A stretch of 53,783 bases of DNA, taken from contig JANXUR010000072.1 in the NCBI GenBank assembly GCA_025356095.1, positions 1-53,783 of the forward strand, read 5' to 3'. Made by a program: the position numbers and the translations under genes. Shown piece by piece: positions 1 through 8,046 of this stretch. The notes under the pieces are model-generated. The model was not told the DNA's origin, did not search any database, and saw only the letters and a program-made list of their open reading frames with translations. This DNA comes from Acidobacteriaceae bacterium. Its GTDB lineage: Bacteria; Acidobacteriota; Terriglobia; Terriglobales; Acidobacteriaceae. The number at the start of each line of letters is the position of its first letter. Position 1 is the stretch's first letter.

Positions 1-2257
1 CTGGTATCGTCGGGGCCGTAGTATTACCACAAGAGGTATTTACGCCACCCGGAGTAAGATCTTCGGTAGACGTACCCGTGGCCGGAAATGCATTGTTGCA
101 GAAGAACATTAGCACTGCATTGTTGCTGATCGTCGCGCAAGGGGCATCTTGAATTTGACCACCGGTGAACCATTTCACGCAGTCTCCACTTGGTGGATTA
201 GAGCCCGCAAATGTCGGGAACGTTACGGGTGTACCTGCACTTAGACCCCCGACGAATTGGTTGGAACTAGCATTATATGCTAGCTGCCCTGCCAAACTAG
301 GCGTGGTAACCGCAGAGCCCGCCAGCAGGAGGCCATTCGTTGCCGACACCTCTATCGCCAGCGTTGAGGCGTTGCTGACTTTCGAAAGCGCCGACTGGAC
401 AATGAGCGCCTTCGTACAGCCGCTAGTAGCATTCACATCGAAGTTATATCCAGATGAGGCACCACCGACGGCAACGTCCCCAGTGCAGTGGAAGATCCCG
501 GCTTGGTTAGTCGTGCCAGTGCCGTCAAAGTGGATCTCGTTGCCTAGGTTGCTTGGCGTCTTGACCTGCTCGCCCTTAACCCCGATAGCTTGACAGCCGA
601 TGCAATCGTAGAAGCGAACACCATCTCCAGTGTGATTGCGAAACGCAGTTCCAATCACTCGAATGGAACCCGTCGTTGACACCCCAGGAAGGGCACCGTA
701 TATCGGGGTTTCAAAGTCGGCTCCGTAGCTCGTGATTCCCGATCCGATCGGCGCCGACCCCGAGTACGTTCCTCCCTCGATCTGAATGTCGCTCAGCGAC
801 TGCGGTCCCCAAATTCCTATCCGGCAGAGCGAACAATTTGAATTTACTATCGCGCCGATCTGCGTCTGCATCCCAGCTGTACCGCCATTGACGTCGCCTT
901 CTAGTTCAATGCCATAGCCTCCGCCGAAGTTAGTGACATTCACCCGCTCCAAGTACGGGCGCACAACATTGATCAATCGAACCGCTCCCCACGTATTCCC
1001 CAACGCTGCTGTTGATGATCCAGCGGGGCATGTGCCATTACCTGGAGGACAAGTCCCAGAGCTGTCGCGAAAACCCAGATTCATGATATTGAGTCCATCC
1101 GCCATGTTTTGTGAGCCGGTCACGCCAAATGTCATCAGGGGGAATCTGCCGCTCCCTGCAATCTCGGCGCTCGCGTTCGGCACTTGGGCAGCCATACTTT
1201 GTGGCCCACTGCTATCCAGCCCTGACACCTCTCCTGTCCCATAACTGCCGCCCCCAAGGAGTGTGAGGTTAATCGTGGGAGTCACATTGCCGACAGATAT
1301 CCCGCTCGCGATGTAATAGCGGCCACTCCCGACGACGGTCGGCCCGGTCGGGCCAGGGAAATAAACCGTACAACCTCCCGCGGTGGCGCGGAAGTTCCCC
1401 TCGATACACGCGCTGATAGCCGCAGAAATTGCTGCCGAGTTGTCAGTGCCCCAGGCGACGCTGGCCGTCTTGTTCGTCGCCGGAACCACCGTTAACGCTC
1501 CGTCAGCGAGTGTCACCGATTTTGCAGTAGAGTAACCGACAATTGTGGAGAGAAGCACTGGTGATAAAGGTGGCGGAGCCGTGTCAAATGAGAAATTTGC
1601 TGAGCCCGATGTCCATGTCGCGCCTAGCGCGCAGCCGGATCCCGTCGTCGACGTTGTACAGTGGCCGGCGATTGGCTGCGCGAGCTCTCCCCCCGAGAGA
1701 TACGACACATACGGTATCCAACCGGTCGCGCTGCCTGTACTGGTGGGCGCTGTTATTTGCAACTGCGCGAAGTTGCCGCCGCTTCCGCAGCTCGTCACTG
1801 TTAGGGCGGTCGTCTGCTCAGTAGAGTTCGGAATACTTTCGCTCACGAATCGACCCGTGGTCGAATTTTCGTAAATGAGCGTAAATTTCCAATATGCTGT
1901 TTGGCCGCATTGAAGCGCGCCGCTGCCAATTTGTGAACCGGTACCCAGAGCAGCACTGTTCGGCAAGCCCGCACCGTTCACCGAAACGAATTTGCCGATA
2001 TCGGTCGGCAAGAAGCCAGTTATGCTGCTGTCATTTAACTGGAGATTTGTGCCATTGAGTGTGGTCATATATCCGGTGTAATTAAGCTTGAGGTCGCCCT
2101 TGGCACCATAGGTGGTCACGTCGATCCATGGGGTGGGGCCGCTGATGTTTAGGCCGGTTTGGGCGTGGAGGTGGTTGATAGCGAGAAGAGCGAGCACGCT
2201 AGTGGCGATCAACGTGCAGGGGGGGGGTAACATCTTGATCCAACGAAGTAGTGACAC
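1..2257 (-). CDS. Secreted pectate-lyase-like (beta-helix) protein, partial at left edge
   Basis: The minus strand is open from a GTG at 2257 to the window edge, giving about 752 residues without a stop. GGAGG at 2266-2270 lies eight bases upstream of the GTG and decides this start over an ATG at 2233. The N-terminus has basic residues followed by a hydrophobic stretch and HAQT, a plausible exported signal peptide. Just after it comes the motif WIDVTTYGAKGD. About 150 residues on there is a TDNSAAISAAI...GGCTVYFPG block; together these are the hallmark of the Pectate_lyase_3/GH28-related beta-helix superfamily. The rest is rich in Gly, Ser, Thr, Asn and short beta-prone turns. It is probably an extracellular polysaccharide-binding or polysaccharide-degrading protein, or a surface spike-like protein. 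The substrate cannot be read. A run of nine C (2219-2227 on +) sits within the signal-peptide codons. Confidence 0.75.
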   Translation of the reverse strand, partial: MSLLRWIKMLPPPCTLIATSVLALLAINHLHAQTGLNISGPTPWIDVTTYGAKGDLKLNYTGYMTTLNGTNLQLNDSSITGFLPTDIGKFVSVNGAGLPNSAALGTGSQIGSGALQCGQTAYWKFTLIYENSTTGRFVSESIPNSTEQTTALTVTSCGSGGNFAQLQITAPTSTGSATGWIPYVSYLSGGELAQPIAGHCTTSTTGSGCALGATWTSGSANFSFDTAPPPLSPVLLSTIVGYSTAKSVTLADGALTVVPATNKTASVAWGTDNSAAISAAISACIEGNFRATAGGCTVYFPGPTGPTVVGSGRYYIASGISVGNVTPTINLTLLGGGSYGTGEVSGLDSSGPQSMAAQVPNASAEIAGSGRFPLMTFGVTGSQNMADGLNIMNLGFRDSSGTCPPGNGTCPAGSSTAALGNTWGAVRLINVVRPYLERVNVTNFGGGYGIELEGDVNGGTAGMQTQIGAIVNSNCSLCRIGIWGPQSLSDIQIEGGTYSGSAPIGSGITSYGADFETPIYGALPGVSTTGSIRVIGTAFRNHTGDGVRFYDCIGCQAIGVKGEQVKTPSNLGNEIHFDGTGTTNQAGIFHCTGDVAVGGASSGYNFDVNATSGCTKALIVQSALSKVSNASTLAIEVSATNGLLLAGSAVTTPSLAGQLAYNASSNQFVGGLSAGTPVTFPTFAGSNPPSGDCVKWFTGGQIQDAPCATISNNAVLMFFCNNAFPATGTSTEDLTPGGVNTSCGNTTAPTIP

Positions 2258-2391
2258 TCGGAGTGCCTCCGACAACGACTGCTGCCCACGCCAACCACCT
2301 GTGGGTTCCTGGAGACGCGATGGGGAATCGCTTAGGTTAAGTAGAGCATGGATGGTGCGGGGTGTCAATGGCCGTGCGAGCCGGAGCGCCG

Positions 2392-2426
2392 AAAAAAGAC
2401 AGCGCCCCCGGTTTCCCGGGAGCGCT
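2392..2426 (-). terminator. Rho-independent terminator after the 201-aa repeat protein
   Basis: A GC-rich inverted repeat at 2401-2426 (arms beginning AGCGC and ending GCGCT) is followed on the minus strand by a run of six T (complement of 2392-2397). It lies about 45 bases past the stop of the minus-strand gene that ends at 2472, which fits an intrinsic terminator for that transcript. Confidence 0.7.
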
Positions 2427-2471
2427 GAAGGGTCGGTCAATTGGACAGTGGTTAGCGGGGGTTAGGCGAAG

Positions 2472-3077
2472 TTACTTCTTGGTGCGCGTGTTGTTGTGCT
2501 TCTCGCGATAAATCTGGTGCGAGGCTTGATTCTGTTGCTGGCGTACCTGCTGGCGTTCGGCCTGGGTCAGTTTGCCACCGTTAGCCTGACGGTCGGTCTT
2601 GATTTCCTGATTGATCTGGGCTTCCTTGTTTTCGAGCTGGCCGGCTTCGGCTGCCGTCAACTGGCCGCTCTTCACGCCTTGGGCAATACGCTCCTGCTGA
2701 TTTTCCTGACGGGTGCCGACGACGCCGTTGCCAGAGGTGGTCTTGTTGGCGTTGGTCTCTTCTTTATTGATCTGATGAGAGAGGCGATTCTGGATGTTGT
2801 TGAGGCGGGTCTGCTCGGCGGGAGTCAGCTTGCCACCGTTCTGGGATTTGAGCTGAGCGGCCTTCTGCTTTAGCCGGGCTTCTTCCTTTTCCAGCTTGGT
2901 CGCTTCGGACGGGGTCAATTCGCCGTCTTTGATGCCAGCGGCGATGCGATCCTGCTGATCCTTATAGCGCTCTGCCGGGGTCAAGGGGTCAGTCGGGGGG
3001 GTGGTGGACGTCTGGGCAAACATGGGCAGGCTCAGCGCGCTCATCATGGCTAGGGTCAAAACAATATTCTTTTTCAT
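2472..3077 (-). CDS. Secreted two-repeat hypothetical protein
   Basis: This encodes 201 residues from ATG 3077, chosen over a longer upstream extension because it opens with a clean signal peptide (MKKNIVLTLAMM...MFAQ) and has AAGGAG ten bases upstream. The mature part contains two copies of a roughly 63-residue unit. Each opens with RIAxGxKxGxLTxxEA, continues with a charged helix, then NGGKLTxAE and a Gln/Asn-rich SHQI(N/Y)(K/R)E ending. The units start at about residues 45 and 130 and are joined by a TTSGNG linker. The composition is polar, helical and extremely charged. Similar periplasmic or secreted proteins of unknown function occur in acidobacteria and some proteobacteria; no catalytic motif is visible. 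The gene stands alone with its own terminator. Confidence 0.75.
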   Translation of the reverse strand: MKKNIVLTLAMMSALSLPMFAQTSTTPPTDPLTPAERYKDQQDRIAAGIKDGELTPSEATKLEKEEARLKQKAAQLKSQNGGKLTPAEQTRLNNIQNRLSHQINKEETNANKTTSGNGVVGTRQENQQERIAQGVKSGQLTAAEAGQLENKEAQINQEIKTDRQANGGKLTQAERQQVRQQQNQASHQIYREKHNNTRTKK

Positions 3078-3272
3078 AATCGGTGCACTCCTTAATTCTT
3101 GGAAATTGTATGAGAGCCGCGGTTCGATCTCACGGTTGCTCTGGAGGACTAAACACGCATGGTTCGGGAATGTTGCGGAAAAAGTGTGGCAGAGCGAAAT
3201 GGGGTGCACTCTAGGCAAAGGGTTGGAAACACGTGCTTTCGACCGCAACTTATAGAACGGGGCGGGGTTGGG

Positions 3273-4142
3273 CTACAGCCCGGCGGCGATGCGGGAACGG
3301 GGATCCAGCAGGTCGCGCAGGGCGTCTCCGACGAAGTTGAAAGCAAGCACGGCCAGCATCACGGCGATGGCAGGAAACAGGACGAGATGCGGGGCGTCGA
3401 ACAGGTGGGAGCGGCCGTCATTGAGCATCGCTCCCCAACTAGCGGCGGGGGGCGGGACGCCGAGGCCGAGAAAGCTCATAGTGGCTTCGGCAAGAATGGC
3501 TCCAGCCATGCCGATGGCCGCTTGGACAATTACTGGCTGCATGATGTTGGGCAAAATGTGGCGGACGATGATGCGGAAGTCGCGGGCGCCAAGAGCGCGG
3601 GCGGCCTCTACGTATTCTTTTTCGCGGGCGGCGAGCACTTGCGCGCGGACGAGGCGGGCGTAGCCGACCCATCCGGTGAGCGAAAGCGCAGCAATGAGGT
3701 TGCCGATGCCGGGGCCGCGCACGGCGACAAAGGCAATCGCCAGCAAGATGCCCGGGAGCGCGAGAAAGGCGTTCATCAGGATGGCGTTGAAGAAATGATC
3801 GAGCCAGCCGCGGTAGTATCCGGCGAGGCAACCGGCGAGTACGCCGAGCAGCAAAGAGACACTTACAACGCCAGCGCCCACCATCATGGAGATTCGCGAA
3901 CCGAAGATGATGCGAGAAACAATGTCGCGTCCTAGTTCGTCGGTGCCAAAGAAGTGGGTAGCGGAGGGGGGAGAAAGACGGGCAGGCAAGTCAATGGTGG
4001 CTGGATCGTGCGGAGCCAGCAGGGGCGCGAAGATGGCACAGAGAGTAAAAATGGCGATGAGTAGAAGCCCCGCTGCGGCAAGTGGATTGCGGCTCAGTAC
4101 GCGCATCAGTGGGGTAGCGCCAAAGCTACGAACATGGCTCAT
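3273..4142 (-). CDS. dppC: ABC transporter permease, DppC/OppC type
   Basis: The protein is 289 residues and is the inner-membrane channel subunit of a peptide/nickel-type ABC importer. The start ATG 4142 overlaps the stop of the upstream permease in an ATGA arrangement, which argues against the longer upstream extension. After an N-terminal membrane segment there is the OppC-type stretch HFFGTDELGRD. The permease domain has further membrane spans and an EAA loop, EAARALGARDF...ILPN, that would contact the ATPase. It ends LLDPRSR, as OppC proteins do. Only the DppB partner is adjacent. No solute-binding protein or ATPase gene lies in the window, so they must be encoded elsewhere or shared. 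The substrate is unknown. Confidence 0.9.
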   Translation of the reverse strand: MSHVRSFGATPLMRVLSRNPLAAAGLLLIAIFTLCAIFAPLLAPHDPATIDLPARLSPPSATHFFGTDELGRDIVSRIIFGSRISMMVGAGVVSVSLLLGVLAGCLAGYYRGWLDHFFNAILMNAFLALPGILLAIAFVAVRGPGIGNLIAALSLTGWVGYARLVRAQVLAAREKEYVEAARALGARDFRIIVRHILPNIMQPVIVQAAIGMAGAILAEATMSFLGLGVPPPAASWGAMLNDGRSHLFDAPHLVLFPAIAVMLAVLAFNFVGDALRDLLDPRSRIAAGL

Positions 4143-5065
4143 GTGCGGATCCTCGGATTGATCGCGGCGTAGAGGACGTCGGTGAGTAAGTTGACCAGAA
4201 CGTAGGTTAGGCCGATGGCGAGGACGCATCCTTGCACCAGGAAGTAGTCACGGTTGGCGATCGCTTGAATGGCGAGCCGGCCCACGCCCGGCCACGAAAA
4301 GATGGTTTCTGTTACGACAGCACCTGCGAGCAACGCTCCGAATTGCAAGCCTAGAACTGTGATTACGGGAATAAGCGCATTGCGCAGGGCGTGGCGATAG
4401 ACGACTGCCGACTCACTGAGTCCCTTGGCGCGGGCGGTGCGGATGTAATCCTGGCTGAGTTCTTCAAGCATAGAAGTGCGGACCATACGAGTAAGAATTG
4501 CAGCTAGTGCGCTGCCCATGGTGACTGCGGGGAGGATGAGGTGCAGCCAAGTGCCGGAGCCAGAGACGGGGAGCCAGCCAATCTTGATGGAGAAGATCAG
4601 GATAAGGATGGGGCCGAGGGCGAATCCGGGCACGGACAGGCCGAGCAGACTGACGAAGCTAAGGAGGCGGTCGTCCCACCGATTGCGCCGGCGAGCTGAG
4701 TGTACCCCGGCGGGCACGGCGAGCAACACGGCGATGAGCAGTGCGGCGAGGGTGAGCTTCAAGGTGTAAGGATAGCGAACCGCAACTAACTGAGCGACTG
4801 GCTGATTGAGCCGCAGCGAGCGGCCCAGGTCGCCGTGCAAAACTCCGCCCCAATAGCGCAGGTACTGCTGGCCGAGAGGTAAGTCGAGTCCATAGGCGTG
4901 GCGCATGGCGGCGAGGTCGGCGGGCGCGGCACTTTCGCCTAGCATCTGCTGTACGGGGTCGCCGGGGACGAGGTGAATCAGCAGAAACACTGCGGAAACC
5001 ACCAGCCACAGTACAGGCAGCGTATAGAGCAGCCGGGATGCGAGGGAGCGGAGCATGGCTGGCAT
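4139..5065 (-). CDS. dppB: ABC transporter permease, DppB/OppB type
   Basis: The protein has 308 residues, close to the usual length for DppB/OppB inner-membrane permeases. It begins with a membrane helix followed by HLVPGDPVQQMLGE, the conserved N-terminal OppB motif. Then come a periplasmic region with GLDLPLGQQYLRYWGG and five further predicted spans. The cytoplasmic EAA loop (RTARAKGLSESAVVYRHALRNAL region) and the C-terminal NPRIR are typical of the family. It follows the CNNM/CBS gene by two bases and overlaps dppC by four, so the three genes are co-transcribed. The missing ATPase and binding protein make the pair an orphan channel here. Confidence 0.9.
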   Translation of the reverse strand: MPAMLRSLASRLLYTLPVLWLVVSAVFLLIHLVPGDPVQQMLGESAAPADLAAMRHAYGLDLPLGQQYLRYWGGVLHGDLGRSLRLNQPVAQLVAVRYPYTLKLTLAALLIAVLLAVPAGVHSARRRNRWDDRLLSFVSLLGLSVPGFALGPILILIFSIKIGWLPVSGSGTWLHLILPAVTMGSALAAILTRMVRTSMLEELSQDYIRTARAKGLSESAVVYRHALRNALIPVITVLGLQFGALLAGAVVTETIFSWPGVGRLAIQAIANRDYFLVQGCVLAIGLTYVLVNLLTDVLYAAINPRIRT

Positions 5066-5067
5066 CC

Positions 5068-6453
5068 CTACGCTTTCAGCGGTGACGGCGCGGTCGGCGC
5101 GGGAGCGGGCTCAGGTTGCGCCGTCTCAATGCGGACTTGTGAAATGCGGTGGCCTTCCATCTGGTCCACAGTATAGTGGCGGCCCTCAAAGTCAAAGGTG
5201 TCGCCGACGGTGGGGATTTTCTGTAGCTGGTCGAGGACAAAACCAGCGAGGGTCTCAAAGCCGTGGTCGCGCGGCAGTTCGAGTCGGTACTGCGACTCCA
5301 AGTCGAGGAGGCTCACCGCGCCTTCTAGAATCATGGACGAAAAATCGAACACGGAGTTGGGCGATTCCTCGGTATCGAATTCGTCTTCGATTTCGCCAAC
5401 GAGTTGTTCAAGCAGATCTTCGGCAGTAACCAAGCCAGCAGTGGAGCCAAACTCATCGACCACAACGGCCATGTGGCGGCGATTGGTCTTGAACTCTTCC
5501 AGCAGGTCTGCCAAGTCTTTGGTTTCCGGGACAACGAGTACGTTCCGCATGACTTGCGCCAGCGTCATGCGCTCGAGCCGGGCGTAGGCTGGCTGGGACG
5601 GCGAGAGCCGGAGGCGCAGTCCCATCCAGCGCATTACATCCTTGGCGTAGATCACGCCGACGATGTGTTCGGGGCCGCTGGCAGGGTCGTAAACCGGTAT
5701 GCGGGAGTGCTGCTCTTCCACAATGCGTTTGCTGGCAGCTTCAAGGGTCATATTGCCGGGGAGGGAGAAAATCTTGTGGCGCGGCACCATGACTTCGCGG
5801 ACGCTGACTTCGTCGAATTCGAGCACCTTGCGGATGGTCGCCTCTTGAAACGGGGGCAAAATGCCAACGTGACGGCTGGCGGTGACCATCAGCTTAAGTT
5901 CGTCGCTGGAATGAACGGCGCGCTCGGGTATGGATTGGAGATCAAAGGCGCGCAGCGCGACACCAGCGGAGCCCTTGAGCACCCATAGGAAGGGGCGAGA
6001 GATCGCCAGAAAGAACTCCATAGGGCCAGCGACGGCGAGAGCAACCTGCTCGGCGCGTTGCAGGGCAAGAGACTTGGGCACAATCTCACCCAACAGAACG
6101 TGCATATAGGTGATGGCAAGGAAGGCGAGGGTGATGGCGATGACGTGGGCGTAAACCGCACCGTAGGGAACACCTTGCAGGTATTCCTCAACAATGTGGG
6201 ACACAACAGGCTCGCCTAGCCAGCCGAGAGCGAGACTGGTCAGGGTCACCCCCAGTTGCACTCCGGCGAGCAGCTCGTCGAGCTTGGTCTGGAGGCGCTC
6301 GACGGTACGGGCACCGATGCGATGGGCTTCCACCAGTTGATGAACCCGGGTGGAACGCACACTCACCAACGCGAACTCGGCGGCCACAAAGAAGGCGTTG
6401 GCAGCCACCAGCGCGAAAATCACCAATATTCGGAGCAGGGCGTCGCCAAGCAT
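5068..6453 (-). CDS. CNNM/CBS-domain membrane protein (TlyC/CorC hemolysin family)
   Basis: The 461-residue protein has the full architecture of the family often called hemolysin C. An N-terminal CNNM domain has about four membrane segments (roughly residues 5-180), including LGEIVPKSLAL. Two CBS domains follow, with the recognisable VVVDEFGSTAGLVTAEDLLEQLVGEIEDE block near residue 340. A C-terminal CorC_HlyC domain ends around residue 445. Family members are linked to magnesium or sodium export and stress tolerance. True hemolysis is not implied. The gene is first in an operon with dppB (two-base gap) and dppC. A second family member lies at 21835-23118 and has a different context. Confidence 0.9.
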   Translation of the reverse strand: MLGDALLRILVIFALVAANAFFVAAEFALVSVRSTRVHQLVEAHRIGARTVERLQTKLDELLAGVQLGVTLTSLALGWLGEPVVSHIVEEYLQGVPYGAVYAHVIAITLAFLAITYMHVLLGEIVPKSLALQRAEQVALAVAGPMEFFLAISRPFLWVLKGSAGVALRAFDLQSIPERAVHSSDELKLMVTASRHVGILPPFQEATIRKVLEFDEVSVREVMVPRHKIFSLPGNMTLEAASKRIVEEQHSRIPVYDPASGPEHIVGVIYAKDVMRWMGLRLRLSPSQPAYARLERMTLAQVMRNVLVVPETKDLADLLEEFKTNRRHMAVVVDEFGSTAGLVTAEDLLEQLVGEIEDEFDTEESPNSVFDFSSMILEGAVSLLDLESQYRLELPRDHGFETLAGFVLDQLQKIPTVGDTFDFEGRHYTVDQMEGHRISQVRIETAQPEPAPAPTAPSPLKA

Positions 6454-7027
6454 TTATCCCAGAATTTTAGCACTGGCCGTCTGGCTAAGGTCAACCAGCA
6501 ATTTCGTGGTCGTGTTGCGGGCGATTCCAGGTCATGCGTCAGGTGGCGCGGACGCTGTTTCCGTGCACAAGGGCGGAAATAATCCGGATGCGCTCTTCAT
6601 TTGCCAGGGAGTTCATACTGGTAATTATGCTTGAGCGCATAAATACGATAGTCAAGCATTTTGTTCAGTTTATCTTTGCCTTAAGGCTCTCTGCCTATTA
6701 TTATCAGGGTATTGGGACTGCCCTCCCCAATGGGTTTCTTGACAAGTGGTTTACGATTACGCCGAAGAAACTTTTGGAAGCTTCGACACGTCTAAACAGC
6801 ATGTAGGCAGCGCGGATGTAAATGTACGTGCGTTTCGCGTCGTACAGGTCGCCACCGCCGAACCAGCCCAGAAGATGCACGAAAAGCTGCACCTCGAAAG
6901 GGTGGTCTCGCGGGTGGCCCTTTGTGTGCTAAATCTTTGAGCGGAAAACGCCGATTAGAGGTTGCACAGGAGGCAAGCAATGCGCGTTGGGGCAAGAAGA
7001 ACGACGCAAGAAGGTGAGCGGAAATTT
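6454..7027. other. Intergenic stretch without a convincing gene
   Basis: No reading frame here looks like a known protein. The left part would hold the promoter of the minus-strand CNNM/CBS gene. A minus-strand frame at 6704-6892 has some protein-like composition (LGWFGGGDLYDAK) but starts just after a stop and matches nothing I recognise. Base composition is less GC-rich around 6600-6780 than in the flanking genes. An 8-bp inverted repeat is listed separately. Confidence 0.5.
6627..6659. repeat. 8-bp inverted repeat with 17-nt spacer
   Basis: ATGCTTGA at 6627-6634 is perfectly mirrored by TCAAGCAT at 6652-6659. It lies in an AT-richer pocket of a non-coding stretch. There is no T run beside it, so it is not an obvious terminator. 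It could be a protein-binding site or the scar of a mobile element; chance is not excluded. Confidence 0.35.
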
Positions 7028-7546
7028 ATGTCTACGTCCTCGATATTAACTGATATTGGCGCAATGGAATCGAAGCTCTACTATGGCAGCGTCGCGGGAG
7101 CATATAGCGCTTCTGAGACGGCTGAGAGCATTTCAAATCATCCCGTGTTTAAGTTCATTCTCATGGCATGGCTGGCTACTGTCATTGGCAGGCTCAACAC
7201 GAACTTGGCAACTATGATGTCACGAATAGATGGCCCCCCAAAGACGACGCCGACCGCTCCGTCTAGGGAGACTCTACTAAAAGCCCAGGAGCACTTTGCC
7301 ACGTTAAGCACTTCGGTATCAAATTTGATTGACCTGATGGAACGACACGATCTAGCGAACTATTGGGCCTTTGGAGTGGTCACGAAGGTTCGTGATCTAC
7401 GGACGCACAATGAGCGCCTGATTGATTTAACGGATTGGCTGGAATTGGTGCTGCACCCTGATCTTTATCAGGAGAACGTTCAGGCGTCCCGCGCAGAAAT
7501 CGCACGCGGTGAGTGCATTGAAACATCCACCGCATGCCTGATCTGA
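7028..7546 (+). CDS. Hypothetical protein, unrecognised
   Basis: The frame gives 172 residues from ATG 7028, preceded by an AAGGTGAG ribosome-binding-like sequence; an upstream in-frame ATG lacks one. The protein has a short hydrophobic segment (VFKFILMAWLATVIG, near residue 44), a Pro/Thr-rich linker, then a helical region with NLIDLMERHDLANYWAF and THNERLIDLTDWLELVLHPDLY. I do not recognise the family. Codon use is less biased to G/C in third positions than in the housekeeping genes, suggesting recent acquisition. Its end overlaps the start of a broken RelE/ParE-like toxin frame, so it may be cargo of the same accessory fragment. It could also be a chance frame. Confidence 0.45.
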   Translation: MSTSSILTDIGAMESKLYYGSVAGAYSASETAESISNHPVFKFILMAWLATVIGRLNTNLATMMSRIDGPPKTTPTAPSRETLLKAQEHFATLSTSVSNLIDLMERHDLANYWAFGVVTKVRDLRTHNERLIDLTDWLELVLHPDLYQENVQASRAEIARGECIETSTACLI

Positions 7547-7816
7547 AGAAAAGGAACGTCGTTTTTTGCAAAGACGCCCGACAAGTATGTTGGGCGTCTT
7601 GATGCTCCCACCAAAGCGCGCATACACGAAAAACTAGACAGGATTGCGGCGGATTTTTCCGACCCGCCAAATTAAATTTTGTCTCTCCCCCTGGCGGGGA
7701 ACCCGCCTCTCGGATACACGCGGGTCGGCGACTATCGCATCATCTTCGACTTGTTGCCTGAAATGGTCAGCGTTACGGTTGTTGGGCCGCGTGGCGATGT
7801 CTACCGAAAATATTGA
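7534..7816 (+). pseudogene. RelE/ParE-family toxin remnant (two lesions)
   Basis: Starting at ATG 7534 the frame reads MPDLKKRNVVF, then shifts at a run of six T (7562-7567). Removing one T joins it to AKTPDKYVGRLD...RIHEKLDRIAADFSDPPN. That frame then meets TAA at 7673-7675 and continues in frame as GYTRVGDYRIIFDLLPE...VTVVGPRGDVYRKY before TGA at 7814-7816. The order of helix, RVGDYRIIF strand and GPRGDVY end is that of RelE/ParE/YafQ mRNA interferases or gyrase inhibitors, about 90 residues in all. The toxin is therefore inactivated by a frameshift and a nonsense codon. No recognisable antitoxin gene flanks it; the upstream 172-aa ORF does not resemble one. Confidence 0.8.
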
Positions 7817-7933
7817 CTGTTTAGCCCCCGCTGCAAAACCAAAAGGAGCCACTCCGGGACGGCCCTGCCGCCCGGCCTGAATTCTAGTGCCGAGCGAGGA
7901 AATTTGACGCGGGGCTGCACCATGGAGGCTTGC

Positions 7934-7960
7934 AGGGCATTGAGGGCATTCAGGGCCTTA
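7934..7960. repeat. 9-bp tandem repeat, three copies
   Basis: Three consecutive nonamers read AGGGCATTG, AGGGCATTC and AGGGCCTTA. The copies are slightly diverged and non-coding on both strands as far as I can tell. Confidence 0.6.
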
Positions 7961-8010
7961 ACGGAAAACTCCACGCGGGCTGCTTCCCTTTTGGCGGTGA
8001 GTGGGTCTAA

Positions 8011-8046
8011 GCGTAAAGGGCGGCGTAAAGGGCGGCGTAAAGGGCG
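8011..8046. repeat. 12-bp perfect tandem repeat, three copies
   Basis: GCGTAAAGGGCG is repeated three times without a mismatch in the intergenic stretch ahead of the HlyD-type gene. Perfect identity suggests recent slippage. Confidence 0.85.

Noticed and set aside
165-2465. Several plus-strand ORFs of 90-140 residues across 165-2465
   Set aside because: They overlap the long open minus-strand frame with signal peptide, ribosome-binding site and Pectate_lyase_3 motifs; their translations have no domain pattern.
3159-3935. Plus-strand 258-residue ORF opposite dppC
   Set aside because: Shadow frame of the conserved permease; composition is rich in Gly, Glu and Asp with no domain.
6704-6892. 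Minus-strand 62-residue ORF with LGWFGGGDLYDAK
   Set aside because: It starts just after a stop, lacks a ribosome-binding site and matches no family I know; it could be a fragment but support is too thin.
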